64,000 nucleotides of DNA. Origin: Pseudomonas sp. H3(2019) (GTDB taxonomy: Bacteria; Pseudomonadota; Gammaproteobacteria; Pseudomonadales; Pseudomonadaceae). The DNA lies in contig NZ_VMSG01000010.1 in NCBI RefSeq assembly GCF_007713465.1, forward strand, positions 1-64,000. Reading direction: 5' to 3'. A program made the position numbers and the translations under genes. Numbering within the stretch: the stretch's first letter is position 1; every line of letters starts with the position of its first letter. The notes under the pieces are model-generated. The model was not told where the DNA came from, ran no database searches, and saw nothing but the letters and a program-made list of their open reading frames with translations. Below, piece by piece: positions 17,311 to 27,326 of the stretch.

Positions 17311-19479
17311 ATGAACGCGAAGATCGAGACTTCTCGACGGGATTTTTTGAAAAGCACTGCCGTTCTCGGTGCAGGCCTGGTAGTGGCGTTTGTCATTCCT
17401 GGGAGCAATCGCTTCGCGCAGGCTGCATCGACGCCGGACGCAGTGTTCGCCCCTAACGCCTTTTTGCGCATCGCCCCCGATGGCAGCGTGACCATTCTGT
17501 TGGGGCACTCCGAAATGGGGCAGGGGATCTGGACCGGCCTGACCATGCTGATAGCTGAAGAACTGGACGCCGACTGGACGAAGATCCGTGTCGAGCATGC
17601 ACCGGCATCGGCAGCTGATTATGGTCTGCCAGCCTTTGGTGGCATGCAGATCACCGGCGGCTCGACCTCGACCTGGATGGAATTCGACCGCTACCGTCAG
17701 GCCGGCGCTGCCGCACGCTTGATGTTGATCGAGGCCGCCGCCAAGCGCTTCAACGTCGCACCCTCAAAGGTACGAACCGAACCGGGCGTGGTGATCGCCG
17801 GCGATCAGCGCGCCACTTACGGTGAGCTGGCCAATGACGCGGGCCAACTGCCGGCGCCGGATCCGGCGTCGATCAAACTCAAGGAGGCCAAAGACTGGAA
17901 GATCATCGGCAAACCGACCAAGCGCCTGGACACCCCGGAAAAAATCACCGGCCAGGCGAAATTCGGCATGGACGTGCAGTTCGATGGGTTGCTGACGGCC
18001 ATGGTCGCGCGCTCGCCGGTGTTCGGTGGCAGTGTCAAATCATTCGATGGCGCAGCGGCACTGGCGCTGCCGGGCGTGCATAAAGTCGTGCAGGTGCCGA
18101 CGGGCATAGCCGTGGTGGCCGATCATTATTGGGCCGCGAAACTCGGTCGCGATGCGCTGAAAATCGACTGGGACCTGGGGCCCAATGCCGATCTGGACAG
18201 CGACGTCTTGCTGCAAAACTTCCGCAAACTGGCCGCGATCCCCGGCACTCCGGCCAGCCAGGCAGGCGACATCAGTGCTGCGTTGAGCAAGGCAGTGAAG
18301 ACTGTAGAAGCTGAATACAACGTTCCCTACCTGGCCCATGCACCAATGGAGCCGCTTAACTGCACGGTAAAAATCACCTCGGACAAATGCGAGATCTGGA
18401 CCGGCACCCAATTCCAGACGCTGGACCAAATGGTCGCGGCGAAAATCACCGGGCTCAAACCCGAGCAGGTCGAGATTCATACCGAATTCCTCGGAGGCGG
18501 TTTTGGCCGTCGAGCCAATCCGACCTCGGACTTTGTCAGTGAAGCGGTGCAAGTTGCAAAAGCGGCCGGCGCGCCAGTGAAAACCGTCTGGGCGCGGGAG
18601 GACGACATACGCGGTGGCTACTACCGCTCGGCGTTCCTCCATAAGGCGCGCATAGGCCTGGACGCCAAGGGCATGCCCCAGGCCTGGCAGCACGTACTGG
18701 TCGGGCAGTCGATCATGGACGGCACCTCATTCGAAGCGACGATGGTCAAGAATGGCGTCGATGCCACCTCGGTCGAAGGCGTGGCCGACAGTCCCTACAT
18801 CAAGGGCCTGGCCAACCATCTGGTTGACCTGCATTCGCCAAAAACCGGCATCAGCGTGCTCTGGATGCGCTCTGTGGGGCACACCCACACGGCATTTGTC
18901 GTCGAGTCATTGATCGATGAGCTGGCCACGGCGGCCGGCAAGGATCCAGTGGAATACCGACGGACCTTGCTCAAGGAGCATCCGCGCCATCTGGGCGTGT
19001 TGAATCTGGCAGTGGAGAAGGCCAACTGGAAGGCGCCGTTGCCTGCGGGGCATGCGTTGGGCGTGGCGGTGCATGAGTCTTTTGGCAGTTACGTCGCGCA
19101 GGTGGCCGAGGTGTCCCAGGACAACCTGAAGATTCGCGTGCACCGCGTGGTCTGTGCAGTCGATTGCGGGATTGCGGTGAACCCGGCGAGCATCGCCGCG
19201 CAAATGGAGTCCGGTATTACCTTCGGCCTGGGGTTCACCTTGCACAGCAAGCTGACCTTCAAGGACGGGAAAGTGGTGCAGTCCAATTACCATGACTTTC
19301 AGGTGTTGCGCCTGAATGAAATGCCCGTGGTCGAGGTGCACATCGTCCCCAGCACTGAAAAACCGGGCGGCATCGGCGAGACCGGGGTGCCACCGACAGC
19401 GCCGGCGGTGGCCAATGCGGTGTTCGCCCTGACGGGGCAACGTCTGCGTGAACTGCCCTTGCAACTGGCGGGGGTGTGA
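17311..19479 (+). CDS. iorB: Molybdopterin subunit of molybdenum hydroxylase (IorB type)
   Basis: The 722-residue catalytic subunit of an IorAB-type aldehyde or N-heterocycle oxidoreductase that binds molybdopterin cytosine dinucleotide. A twin-arginine signal near the N-terminus (SRRDFLKSTAVLGAGLVVAF) predicts Tat export of the folded complex. Other family features are LGHSEMGQGIWTGL, EFLGGGFGRRANP and the C-terminal GGIGETGVPPTAPAVANAV, whose Glu is the expected catalytic base. GGGGAGG lies seven bases before ATG 17311; an ATG at 17305 overlapping the iorA stop is an alternative. No regulator or cofactor-insertion gene is adjacent. The substrate may be an aldehyde rather than isoquinoline. 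Confidence 0.93.
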   Translation: MNAKIETSRRDFLKSTAVLGAGLVVAFVIPGSNRFAQAASTPDAVFAPNAFLRIAPDGSVTILLGHSEMGQGIWTGLTMLIAEELDADWTKIRVEHAPASAADYGLPAFGGMQITGGSTSTWMEFDRYRQAGAAARLMLIEAAAKRFNVAPSKVRTEPGVVIAGDQRATYGELANDAGQLPAPDPASIKLKEAKDWKIIGKPTKRLDTPEKITGQAKFGMDVQFDGLLTAMVARSPVFGGSVKSFDGAAALALPGVHKVVQVPTGIAVVADHYWAAKLGRDALKIDWDLGPNADLDSDVLLQNFRKLAAIPGTPASQAGDISAALSKAVKTVEAEYNVPYLAHAPMEPLNCTVKITSDKCEIWTGTQFQTLDQMVAAKITGLKPEQVEIHTEFLGGGFGRRANPTSDFVSEAVQVAKAAGAPVKTVWAREDDIRGGYYRSAFLHKARIGLDAKGMPQAWQHVLVGQSIMDGTSFEATMVKNGVDATSVEGVADSPYIKGLANHLVDLHSPKTGISVLWMRSVGHTHTAFVVESLIDELATAAGKDPVEYRRTLLKEHPRHLGVLNLAVEKANWKAPLPAGHALGVAVHESFGSYVAQVAEVSQDNLKIRVHRVVCAVDCGIAVNPASIAAQMESGITFGLGFTLHSKLTFKDGKVVQSNYHDFQVLRLNEMPVVEVHIVPSTEKPGGIGETGVPPTAPAVANAVFALTGQRLRELPLQLAGV

Positions 19480-19498
19480 GATGCAACGGCGCTGAAGG

Positions 19499-19924
19499 TT
19501 ACTTGGCGAACAACTGGTCGATGTCCTTGAACGCCTTGAACTCCAGCGCGTTGCCGCACGGGTCGAACAGAAACATCGTCGCCTGTTCGCCTACCAGTCC
19601 TTTGAAGCGAATACCGGGTTCGATCACGAAGCGCGTGCCCAGCGACGTGAGCCGTTCGGCCAGGGACTCCCATGCCTCCATCGACAGCACCACACCAAAA
19701 TGTGGAACCGGCACGTCGTGACCGTCCACGGCATTGGTGTGGGCGGATTCCTGGGTGGCGGTTTTCGGGTGTTCGTGGATAACCAATTGGTGGCCGAAAA
19801 AGTTGAAGTCTACCCAGTGCTCGCTGGAACGTCCTTCGTCCAGGCCGAACACCTGGCCATAGAAAAGCCGCGCGGCTGCAAGGTCGTATACCGGGATGGC
19901 CAGATGAAAAGGGGAGAGACGCAT
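19499..19924 (-). CDS. VOC family protein (glyoxalase-like)
   Basis: A 141-residue vicinal-oxygen-chelate protein opening [21 protein letters not shown]. Likely metal ligands are the first His (FHLAIP), the PHFGVVL region and the Glu in NALEFKAF. Such proteins include dioxygenases and glutathione transferases; the substrate is unknown. ATG at 19924 has GAGG about ten bases upstream; a TTG at 19933 would add three residues. It is divergent from a LysR gene across a 114-bp AT-rich gap, so it is the probable target. Confidence 0.88.
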   Translation of the reverse strand: MRLSPFHLAIPVYDLAAARLFYGQVFGLDEGRSSEHWVDFNFFGHQLVIHEHPKTATQESAHTNAVDGHDVPVPHFGVVLSMEAWESLAERLTSLGTRFVIEPGIRFKGLVGEQATMFLFDPCGNALEFKAFKDIDQLFAK

Positions 19925-20038
19925 GACGTTCAAGCCTCGATGACAGGAGAGTTGAGCTGATTCTAGTCTTGTGATTTTTGATTAAAAGACGATAATTTTT
20001 GCCTCCAGCTCAAATAAAATCGATCAATTGAGGCGCTC

Positions 20039-20893
20039 ATGCTGCGTGAACTGAAAACCTTCATCGCGGTGACTCGCTATGGCACGTTCGCCGCAGCCGG
20101 CATGCACATTGGCCTTACGCAGTCAGCCGTCAGCGCGCAAATGCGCAACCTGGAGCAGGCGCTGGGTATTCGTCTGTTCGACCGCACCGGCCGTCAGGCC
20201 ATCCTTAACGCAGCGGGACAACGGGCGTTGCCGATGGCCCGGGAAATCCTCGAAACCTTTCAGCGCATGGCCGTCATTGACGACGTCAGTGAGTTTCGCG
20301 GCGAATTGAGAGTCGGTGCTGTGGCGACTGCCCAAACCGGTTTGCTGCCCCAGGCATTGCTGCGCTTGCGACAGCAGGCGCCGTTGCTCGAACCGAAACT
20401 GGTGCCTGGCGTGTCACTCAACCTGTTGAGTCAGGTCGACGCCGGCGAGCTTGATCTGGCGATCCTGATCAAGCCACCCTTTGAGCTGCCCAAGGAACTG
20501 TCTGCCCAGGTGATCCGGCAGGAACCTTTTGTATTGATCGTGCCGCTGGACCTTGAAGGTGAGGATCCGTTGCCGCTGCTCAGCGCGCACCCGCATGTGC
20601 GTTATGACCGCAACTCGTTCGGTGGACGGCTGGTGACACGCTTTCTGCGCGAGCAGCAGATTGAGGTCAAAGTCGCGCTGGAGCTGGACGAGCTGGAAGC
20701 GATTGTGAAAATGGTCGAGTGCGGGCTGGGCGTGGCGTTGATTCCCCAGGCGGGGCTTTGGCTGGACTATGGCGCAAAGGTCAGGATCATCTCGCTGGGC
20801 GAACTGACGTTCTATCGGGAGATCGTGCTGTTGCAGCGCTACAGCCAGCGTACACAACCGATCCAGCAGTTGTTTGCGCGATGCCTGGTTTAG
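20039..20893 (+). CDS. LysR family transcriptional regulator
   Basis: A 284-residue LysR regulator with an N-terminal winged helix (MLRELKTFIAVTRYGTFAAA, LTQSAVSAQMRNLEQALG, RLFDRTGRQAILNAAG) and an effector-binding domain from about residue 88. It is transcribed away from the VOC gene, and the 114-bp gap between them is AT-rich with several T-N11-A-like spacings, as expected for LysR control. A good terminator follows. Effector unknown. Confidence 0.9.
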   Translation: MLRELKTFIAVTRYGTFAAAGMHIGLTQSAVSAQMRNLEQALGIRLFDRTGRQAILNAAGQRALPMAREILETFQRMAVIDDVSEFRGELRVGAVATAQTGLLPQALLRLRQQAPLLEPKLVPGVSLNLLSQVDAGELDLAILIKPPFELPKELSAQVIRQEPFVLIVPLDLEGEDPLPLLSAHPHVRYDRNSFGGRLVTRFLREQQIEVKVALELDELEAIVKMVECGLGVALIPQAGLWLDYGAKVRIISLGELTFYREIVLLQRYSQRTQPIQQLFARCLV

Positions 20894-20920
20894 GTTCCTA
20901 CAGGATTTGCACAAGGTACA

Positions 20921-20946
20921 AAAAACCCGCCAATCGGCGGGTTTCT
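20921..20946. terminator. Bidirectional intrinsic terminator
   Basis: A 9-bp hairpin (AAACCCGCC at 20923-20931, GGCGGGTTT at 20936-20944) has A-rich and T-rich flanks on its two sides. It lies between the convergent LysR gene and fabI and can end both transcripts. Confidence 0.88.
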
Positions 20947-20962
20947 TGTTAAAACGCGAACA

Positions 20963-21757
20963 TTACTCTTCGATGTTGCCCATGGCGGTGGTGTTGAAAC
21001 CACCGTCCACGTACATGATTTCGCCGCTGACGCCGGAGGCCAGGTCCGAGCACAGGAAGGCGCCGGCGTTGCCGACTTCGTCAATGGTGACGTTGCGACG
21101 CAGCGGTGTTTGCGCTTCGTTGGCGGCCAGCATTTTACGGAAGTTCTTGATCCCGGAAGCGGCCAGGGTGCGGATCGGGCCAGCCGATACGGCGTTGACG
21201 CGGGTGCCTTCCGGGCCCAGGGAGCCGGCCAGGTAACGTACGCCAGCTTCCAGGGACGCCTTGGCCATGCCCATCACGTTGTAGTTCGGCATGGTGCGCT
21301 CGGCGCCCAGGTACGACAGGGTCAGCAGGCTGCCATTGCGGCCCTTCATCATCTCGCGGCCAGCTTTGGCCAGGGCCACGAAGCTGTAGGCGCTGATGTC
21401 GTGAGCGATGCGGAAACCTTCACGGGTGGTGGCTTCGGTGAAGTCGCCGTCCAGTTGGTCGCCCGGAGCGAAGCCAACGGAGTGCACGATGCAGTCCAGG
21501 CCGTCCCATTTTTTGCTCAGCGCTTCGAAAACCCTGGCGATTTCTTCATCGCTGGCCACGTCGCACGGAAAGCACAGCTCAGGGCTCGAACCCCAGCCTT
21601 GTGCGAACTCTTCGACTCGACCCTTGAGTTTGTCGTTCTGATAAGTGAAGGCAAGCTCAGCGCCCTCGCGATGCATGGCGGCAGCGATGCCGGATGCGAT
21701 GGACAGCTTGCTGGCGACACCGACGATCAGTACGCGCTTACCGGCGAGAAAACCCAT
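20963..21757 (-). CDS. fabI: Enoyl-ACP reductase FabI (NADH-dependent)
   Basis: A 264-residue enoyl-acyl-carrier-protein reductase of the SDR superfamily, the triclosan-sensitive enzyme of fatty acid synthesis. The FabI nucleotide site [15 protein letters not shown] and the Y-x6-K motif with Y159 and K166 (Y149 just before) are present. AGAGGAG lies upstream of ATG 21757. It starts 19 bp after the stop of yejF in the same direction and may be partly co-transcribed, as in other pseudomonads. It coexists with FabV at 11958-13154. Confidence 0.97.
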   Translation of the reverse strand: MGFLAGKRVLIVGVASKLSIASGIAAAMHREGAELAFTYQNDKLKGRVEEFAQGWGSSPELCFPCDVASDEEIARVFEALSKKWDGLDCIVHSVGFAPGDQLDGDFTEATTREGFRIAHDISAYSFVALAKAGREMMKGRNGSLLTLSYLGAERTMPNYNVMGMAKASLEAGVRYLAGSLGPEGTRVNAVSAGPIRTLAASGIKNFRKMLAANEAQTPLRRNVTIDEVGNAGAFLCSDLASGVSGEIMYVDGGFNTTAMGNIEE

Positions 21758-21776
21758 GTGTTGCTCCTCTTTCAGG

Positions 21777-23387
21777 TTATTGCGCAGTGGCTGGTGCCAG
21801 GAAAGCGGCCTCCAGCAACTGCTGTGTATAGGGATGTTGCGGTGCGGCAAAGATACCTTGCGCGTCACCTTGTTCGACCACTTGGCCGTGCTTGATCACC
21901 ATCAACTGGTGACTCAGCGCTTTAACCACCGCCAGGTCATGGCTGATGAATAGATACGTCAGGTTGTACTTGCTTTGCAGTGAGCGCAGCAGTTCAACCA
22001 CTTGGCGTTGCACGGTGCGGTCGAGGGCCGAGGTCGGCTCGTCCAGCAAGATCAACGCCGGTTTCAGCACCAGGGCTCGGGCAATGGCGATTCGCTGCCG
22101 TTGTCCGCCGGAAAACTCGTGGGGATAGCGGTGCCGGGTTGCCGGGTCCAGACCGACTTCCTTGAGTACCGCGATAATCGCCAGTTCCTGCTCGGTCTCT
22201 GTACCGATCCGGTGTATCCGCAGGCCCTCGCCGACGATCTGGCTCACGCTCATCCGCGGGCTCAGGCTGCCGAAGGGGTCCTGAAACACCACCTGCATTT
22301 CCCGCCGTAGCGGCCTTACCTGTTGTTGCGACAGGCAGTCCAACGACTTGCCTTCAAAACGGATCGCGCCTTTGCTGGCAATCAACCGCAAAATCGCCAG
22401 TCCCAGCGTGGACTTGCCCGAACCACTCTCGCCGACGATGCCCAGGGTCTGTCCCTGAGGCAGGCTGAAGTTGATTCCGTCCACCGCTTTGACGTAATCG
22501 ACGGTGTTGCGCAAAAAGCCTTTTTTGATCGGGAACCAGACTTTCAGGTCCTCGACTTGCAGCAGTGGCGGGCCGACGACATTGGTTGCCGGGTTGCCAC
22601 GAGGTTCCGCTGCCAGCAGCTCCCGGGTGTAAGGATGCTGCGGCGCGCGGAACAACTCCTCGCACGACGCCTGTTCGACGATGCACCCCTTCTGCATGAC
22701 ACATACGCGATGCGCGACTCTTTGGACCAGGTTCAAATCGTGGCTGATCAGCAGCAGCGCCATGCCCAGACGGGCTTGCAGCTCCTTGAGCAGTTCGAGG
22801 ATTTTCAGCTGAACCGTCACGTCCAGTGCGGTGGTCGGTTCGTCGGCGATCAGCAGTTCCGGTTCGTTGGCCAGGGCCATGGCAATCATCACGCGCTGAC
22901 GCTGGCCGCCGGACAACTCATGGGGCAGGGCCCTGAGCCGTTTGTGCGGCTCGGGAATCCCCACCAGTTCCAGCAGCTCCAGGGTGCGCTGGGTCGCGAC
23001 CTTGCCGGTCAGGCCTTTGTGAATGCCCAGCACCTCGTTGATCTGTTTCTCGATCGAGTGCAGCGGGTTCAGCGAGGTCATCGGCTCCTGAAAGATCATC
23101 GCAATCCGGTTGCCACGAATGTGCCGGATGGTTTTCTCTTTCAGCGACAGCAGGTCATGCCCGGAGTAGGTGATAGTGCCGGTGGGGTGCCGCGCCAAGG
23201 GGTAGGGCAGCAGGCGCAGGATCGAGTGCGCCGTCACCGACTTGCCCGAGCCGCTTTCGCCGACCAGTGCCAGGGTTTCACCGCGCTTGATGTCGAAGCT
23301 GACGCCTTCCACCACCCGTTGCACGCTTTCGCCGACCACAAACTCGACAGAGAGGTTGCGCACTTCGATCAGATTGTCCTGATTCAT
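21777..23387 (-). CDS. yejF: Peptide ABC transporter, fused double ATPase YejF
   Basis: A 536-residue cytosolic ATPase made of two ABC domains in one chain, as in YejF. Each half has a Walker A GESGSGKS (about residues 40 and 315), a signature LSGGQRQRV or FSGGQRQRI, and a Walker B ending in LIADEP or ILLDEP. It powers the YejB/YejE permease for oligopeptides, including microcin C-like peptides in enterobacteria. GAGGAAG lies four bases upstream of ATG 23387; the longer frame begins inside yejE. It is the fifth gene of the leftward yej operon. Confidence 0.93.
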   Translation of the reverse strand: MNQDNLIEVRNLSVEFVVGESVQRVVEGVSFDIKRGETLALVGESGSGKSVTAHSILRLLPYPLARHPTGTITYSGHDLLSLKEKTIRHIRGNRIAMIFQEPMTSLNPLHSIEKQINEVLGIHKGLTGKVATQRTLELLELVGIPEPHKRLRALPHELSGGQRQRVMIAMALANEPELLIADEPTTALDVTVQLKILELLKELQARLGMALLLISHDLNLVQRVAHRVCVMQKGCIVEQASCEELFRAPQHPYTRELLAAEPRGNPATNVVGPPLLQVEDLKVWFPIKKGFLRNTVDYVKAVDGINFSLPQGQTLGIVGESGSGKSTLGLAILRLIASKGAIRFEGKSLDCLSQQQVRPLRREMQVVFQDPFGSLSPRMSVSQIVGEGLRIHRIGTETEQELAIIAVLKEVGLDPATRHRYPHEFSGGQRQRIAIARALVLKPALILLDEPTSALDRTVQRQVVELLRSLQSKYNLTYLFISHDLAVVKALSHQLMVIKHGQVVEQGDAQGIFAAPQHPYTQQLLEAAFLAPATAQ

Positions 23388-23388
23388 T

Positions 23389-24408
23389 TCACTTCCTCGG
23401 GTCGAAGGCATCGCGAGCGGACTCGCCGATAAACACCAGCAAACTCAACATCAGCGCCAGCACCGCAAAGGCGCTCATTCCCAGCCACGGCGCTTGCAGG
23501 TTGGATTTGCCCTGAGCCACCAGTTCACCCAGCGATGCACTGCCTGCCGGCAGGCCGAAGCCGAGGAAGTCCAGCGCGGTCAGGGTGCCGATGGCGCCCG
23601 TGAGGATGAATGGCATGAAGGTCATGGTCGAGACCATGGCGTTGGGCAGGATGTGTTGGAACATGATCGCGCCGTTCTGCATGCCCAGCGCGCGGGCAGC
23701 GCGTACGTATTCCAGGTTACGCCCACGCAGGAACTCGGCGCGGACCACGTCGACCAGGCTCATCCACGAAAACAGCAGCATGATCCCCAGCAGCCACCAG
23801 AAGTTTGGCTGCACGAAACTGGCGAGGATGATCAGCAGGTACAGCACCGGTAAACCCGACCAGATCTCCAGGAAGCGCTGCCCGGCCAGATCGACCCAGC
23901 CGCCATAGAAACCCTGCAAGGCGCCGGCAATCACGCCGATGATCGAACTCAGAATGGTCAGCGTCAGGGCAAACAGCACCGACACCCGGAAGCCGTAAAT
24001 CACCCGCGCCAGCACGTCGCGGCCCTGATCGTCGGTGCCCAGCAGATTGTCTGCCGAGGGCGGTGCCGGTGCCGGGACTTTCAGGTCGTAGTTGATGCTT
24101 TGGTAGCTGAACGGGATCGGCGCCCACAAGGTCCAGGCGTCCTTGGCCTTGAGCAGTTCGCGGATGTACGGGCTCTTGTAGTTGGCTTCCAGCGGGAATT
24201 CGCCGCCGAAGGTGGTTTCCGGGTAACGCTTGAGTGCCGGGAAATACCATTGGCCGTCGTAATGCACCGCCAGCGGCTTGTCGTTGGCGATCAGCTCGGC
24301 ACCGAGGCTTGCACCAAACAGGATCAAAAACAGCCACAGCGACCACCAGCCGCGCTTGTTGGCCTTGAACCGTTCGAAACGTCGGCGATTGAGAGGGGAC
24401 AGGTTCAT
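23389..24408 (-). CDS. yejE: Peptide ABC transporter permease YejE
   Basis: A 339-residue inner-membrane permease of the DppC/OppC family. An N-terminal helix and a periplasmic insert with DKPLAVHYDGQWYFPALKRYPETTFGGEFPLE are the hallmark of YejE. The C-terminal five-helix core carries the EAA-like coupling loop ARALGMQNGAIMFQHILPNA. It pairs with YejB and YejF. Its stop codon lies two bases before yejF, and its start directly follows the yejB stop. Confidence 0.93.
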   Translation of the reverse strand: MNLSPLNRRRFERFKANKRGWWSLWLFLILFGASLGAELIANDKPLAVHYDGQWYFPALKRYPETTFGGEFPLEANYKSPYIRELLKAKDAWTLWAPIPFSYQSINYDLKVPAPAPPSADNLLGTDDQGRDVLARVIYGFRVSVLFALTLTILSSIIGVIAGALQGFYGGWVDLAGQRFLEIWSGLPVLYLLIILASFVQPNFWWLLGIMLLFSWMSLVDVVRAEFLRGRNLEYVRAARALGMQNGAIMFQHILPNAMVSTMTFMPFILTGAIGTLTALDFLGFGLPAGSASLGELVAQGKSNLQAPWLGMSAFAVLALMLSLLVFIGESARDAFDPRK

Positions 24409-24409
24409 C

Positions 24410-25483
24410 TCAATGCTCCCGGTGTTCGAAGTCGATCCGTGGATCGACCAGGGTGTAGGTGAGGTCGCCGATCAGTTTCACCACCAGCCCCAGCAGGGTG
24501 AAAATGAACAGGGTGCCGAACACCACCGGGTAGTCACGGTTGATCGCCGCTTCGAAACTCATCAGGCCCATGCCGTCGAGCGAGAAGATCACTTCCACCA
24601 GCAACGAACCGGTGAAGAAAATCCCGATGAAGGCCGAAGGGAAACCGGCAATCACCAGCAGCATGGCGTTGCGGAACACATGGCCATACAGCACGCGATG
24701 CCGGGTCAGGCCCTTGGCCTTGGCGGTGACGACGTACTGTTTGTTGATCTCGTCGAGGAAGCTGTTTTTGGTCAACAGGGTCATGGTCGCGAAGTTACCG
24801 ATCACCAGCGCCGTTACTGGCAGTGCTATGTGCCAGAAGTAATCGCGGATCTTGCCGGCCCAGCTCAATTCACTGAAGTTGTTCGAGGTCAGGCCGCGCA
24901 GGGGGAACCAGTCCAGGTAGCTGCCGCCGGCAAACACCACGATCAGCAGGATCGCAAACAGAAACGCCGGGATCGCGTAACCGACGATGATCGCCGAACT
25001 GGTCCAGACATCGAAGTGGCTGCCGTGCCGGGTGGCCTTGGCGATCCCCAGCGGGATCGACACCAGGTACATGATCAGCGTGCTCCAGAGCCCGAGGGAG
25101 ATCGATACCGGTAGCTTTTCCTTGATCAGGTCGATGACCTTGGCGTCACGGAAGAAGCTGTCGCCGAAATCCAGGGTGGCGTAGTTCTTGACCATGATCC
25201 ACAAGCGTTCCGGTGCCGACTTGTCGAAGCCGTACATGTGCTCGATTTCCTTGACCAGCGCCGGGTCCAGGCCCTGGGCGCCGCGATAGCTGGAGCCAGC
25301 CACCGAGACTTCGGCACCGCCGCCGGCAATGCGGCTGGTAGCGCCTTCGAAACCTTCGAGCTTGGCGATCATCTGTTCCACCGGGCCGCCGGGCGCGGCC
25401 TGGATGATCACGAAGTTGATCAGCAGAATGCCGAACAGGGTTGGAATGATCAGCAACAGTCGCCGAAAAATATACGCCAGCAT
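24410..25483 (-). CDS. yejB: Peptide ABC transporter permease YejB
   Basis: A 357-residue permease of the DppB/OppB family with six helices. It opens [24 protein letters not shown], as the family does, and its coupling loop is [25 protein letters not shown]. The insert of about 60 residues after helix 1 ([28 protein letters not shown]) is typical for YejB. It lies one base from the preceding binding-protein gene, so the operon is tightly coupled. Confidence 0.93.
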   Translation of the reverse strand: MLAYIFRRLLLIIPTLFGILLINFVIIQAAPGGPVEQMIAKLEGFEGATSRIAGGGAEVSVAGSSYRGAQGLDPALVKEIEHMYGFDKSAPERLWIMVKNYATLDFGDSFFRDAKVIDLIKEKLPVSISLGLWSTLIMYLVSIPLGIAKATRHGSHFDVWTSSAIIVGYAIPAFLFAILLIVVFAGGSYLDWFPLRGLTSNNFSELSWAGKIRDYFWHIALPVTALVIGNFATMTLLTKNSFLDEINKQYVVTAKAKGLTRHRVLYGHVFRNAMLLVIAGFPSAFIGIFFTGSLLVEVIFSLDGMGLMSFEAAINRDYPVVFGTLFIFTLLGLVVKLIGDLTYTLVDPRIDFEHREH

Positions 25484-25484
25484 C

Positions 25485-27326
25485 TTATTGCTCCATGCCC
25501 GCAGGATCGGCTTGTTCTTTGGTCAGCACTTCGATCGCAGGTTTAGCGTCGGGTTTGATCCACCAAGTGGAGATGCCCACGTCATTGGTCGGAGAGACTT
25601 TCGGGTGGCCAATGTGATTCCAGTACGCCACGCGCCAGGTCTTGATGTGCCAGTTGGGGATCACGTAATAGCCCCATTGCAACACCCTGTCGAGCGCCCG
25701 GGTATGGGCCACCAGACTTTTGCGCGAGTCGGCGTTGATCAGCTCTTCGACCAGCTCATCGACTACCGGGTCTTTCAGGCCCATGTAATTGCGGCTGCCG
25801 GGTTTGTCGGCGCTTTCGGACTTCCAGAATTCGCGCTGTTCGTTACCCGGTGAGCTGGACTGCGGGAAGCTGCCGACCATCATGTCGAAGTCGCGCGAGC
25901 GCACGCGGTTGATGTACTGCGACACGTCGACCCGACGAATCACCAGCTCGATCCCCAGGTCACTCATGTTGCGTTTGAACGGCAACAGCACCCGCTCGAA
26001 CTCGGTCTGCGCGAGCAGGAACTCGATGCTCACCGGTTTGCCGGTGACGTCGACCATCTTGTCGTCGACGATCCGCCAGCCAGCCTCCTGCAACAGTTGA
26101 TAGGCCTTGCGCTGTTGGGTGCGGATCATTCCGCTGGCATCGGTCACCGGGTTCTGGAACGCTTCGCTGAAGACCTGATCGGGGATTTTGCCTCTGAACG
26201 GATCGAGGATCGTCAGTTGGTCCTGATCCGGCAGGCCGGTGGCGGCCATTTCCGAGTTTTCGAAGTAGCTGCGGGTGCGTGCGTAGGCACCGTTGAACAG
26301 CTGCTTGTTGGTCCATTCGAAGTCCAGCAACAGGCTCAGGGCCTGACGCACGCGCACGTCCTGGAACACCGGGCGGCGCAGGTTGAAGACAAAACCCTGC
26401 ATGCCGGTGGGGTTGCCGTTAGGGATCTGTTCCTTGATCAGGCGACCCTCGGTGACGGAAGGAGTGTTGTAGGCGTTGGCCCAGTTTTTCGCGCTCATCT
26501 CCAGCCAGTAATCGAACTGTCCGGCCTTCAGCGCTTCCAGCGCGACGGTGTTGTCGCGGTAGTAATCGATGCTCATGGTGTCGAAGTTGTAAAAGCCCCG
26601 ATTGACCGGCAGGTCCTTGCCCCAGTAGTCCTTGACCCGCTCATAGCGGATCGAGCGCCCGGCCTTGACCTCAGCGACCTTGTACGGGCCGCTGCCCAGC
26701 GGAATCTCCAGATTGCCCTTGCTGAAGTCGCGGTGTTCCCACCAGTGCTTGGGTAATACCGAGAGCTGTCCAAGGATCAGCGGCAGCTCGCGGTTGCTGG
26801 TGTGCTTGAAGGTGAACAGCACCCGCAACGGGTCCTCGGCGATCACGTTGTCGACGTCGCTGTAGTAATCGCGATAGAGCGGCGAGCCGCTTTTCATCAA
26901 GGTCTGGAAGCTGAACACCACATCTTCGGCACGTACCGGGTGGCCGTCGTGGAACCGTGCCTCGGGGCGCAGGTAAAAGCGCACCCACGTGTTGTCTGGA
27001 GCTTTCTCGATCTTGCCGGCGATCAGGCCGTATTCGGTGACAGGTTCGTCAAGGCTCTGTCTGGCCAGCGTGTCATAGATCAGGTTGATATCGCCGGCGG
27101 GTACGCCTTTGCTGATGAACGGGTTGAGGCTGTCGAAGCCACCGAAGCCGGCCTGACGGAAGATCCCGCCCTTGGGCGCGTCCGGGTTCACGTAGTTGAA
27201 ATGCTTGAAATCGGCCGGGTATTTCGGCGGCTCGCTGTACAGGGTCAAGGCGTGCTGCGGGGCAGCGTGAGCCGTGCAGGCAAGTCCTGCAAAGACCAGA
27301 CCCAGCAGGGTACGCAAACGCATCAT
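25485..27326 (-). CDS. Peptide-binding protein, YejA-like (copy 2)
   Basis: A 613-residue periplasmic solute-binding protein of the SBP_bac_5 family. The signal peptide is [21 protein letters not shown]. The mature part has [21 protein letters not shown] and [19 protein letters not shown], both typical. It delivers oligopeptides to YejBE. The ATG overlaps the stop of the upstream paralogue by ATGA, and GGAGA lies seven bases before it. The two tandem binding proteins are clearly related but diverged. Confidence 0.92.
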   Translation of the reverse strand: MMRLRTLLGLVFAGLACTAHAAPQHALTLYSEPPKYPADFKHFNYVNPDAPKGGIFRQAGFGGFDSLNPFISKGVPAGDINLIYDTLARQSLDEPVTEYGLIAGKIEKAPDNTWVRFYLRPEARFHDGHPVRAEDVVFSFQTLMKSGSPLYRDYYSDVDNVIAEDPLRVLFTFKHTSNRELPLILGQLSVLPKHWWEHRDFSKGNLEIPLGSGPYKVAEVKAGRSIRYERVKDYWGKDLPVNRGFYNFDTMSIDYYRDNTVALEALKAGQFDYWLEMSAKNWANAYNTPSVTEGRLIKEQIPNGNPTGMQGFVFNLRRPVFQDVRVRQALSLLLDFEWTNKQLFNGAYARTRSYFENSEMAATGLPDQDQLTILDPFRGKIPDQVFSEAFQNPVTDASGMIRTQQRKAYQLLQEAGWRIVDDKMVDVTGKPVSIEFLLAQTEFERVLLPFKRNMSDLGIELVIRRVDVSQYINRVRSRDFDMMVGSFPQSSSPGNEQREFWKSESADKPGSRNYMGLKDPVVDELVEELINADSRKSLVAHTRALDRVLQWGYYVIPNWHIKTWRVAYWNHIGHPKVSPTNDVGISTWWIKPDAKPAIEVLTKEQADPAGMEQ

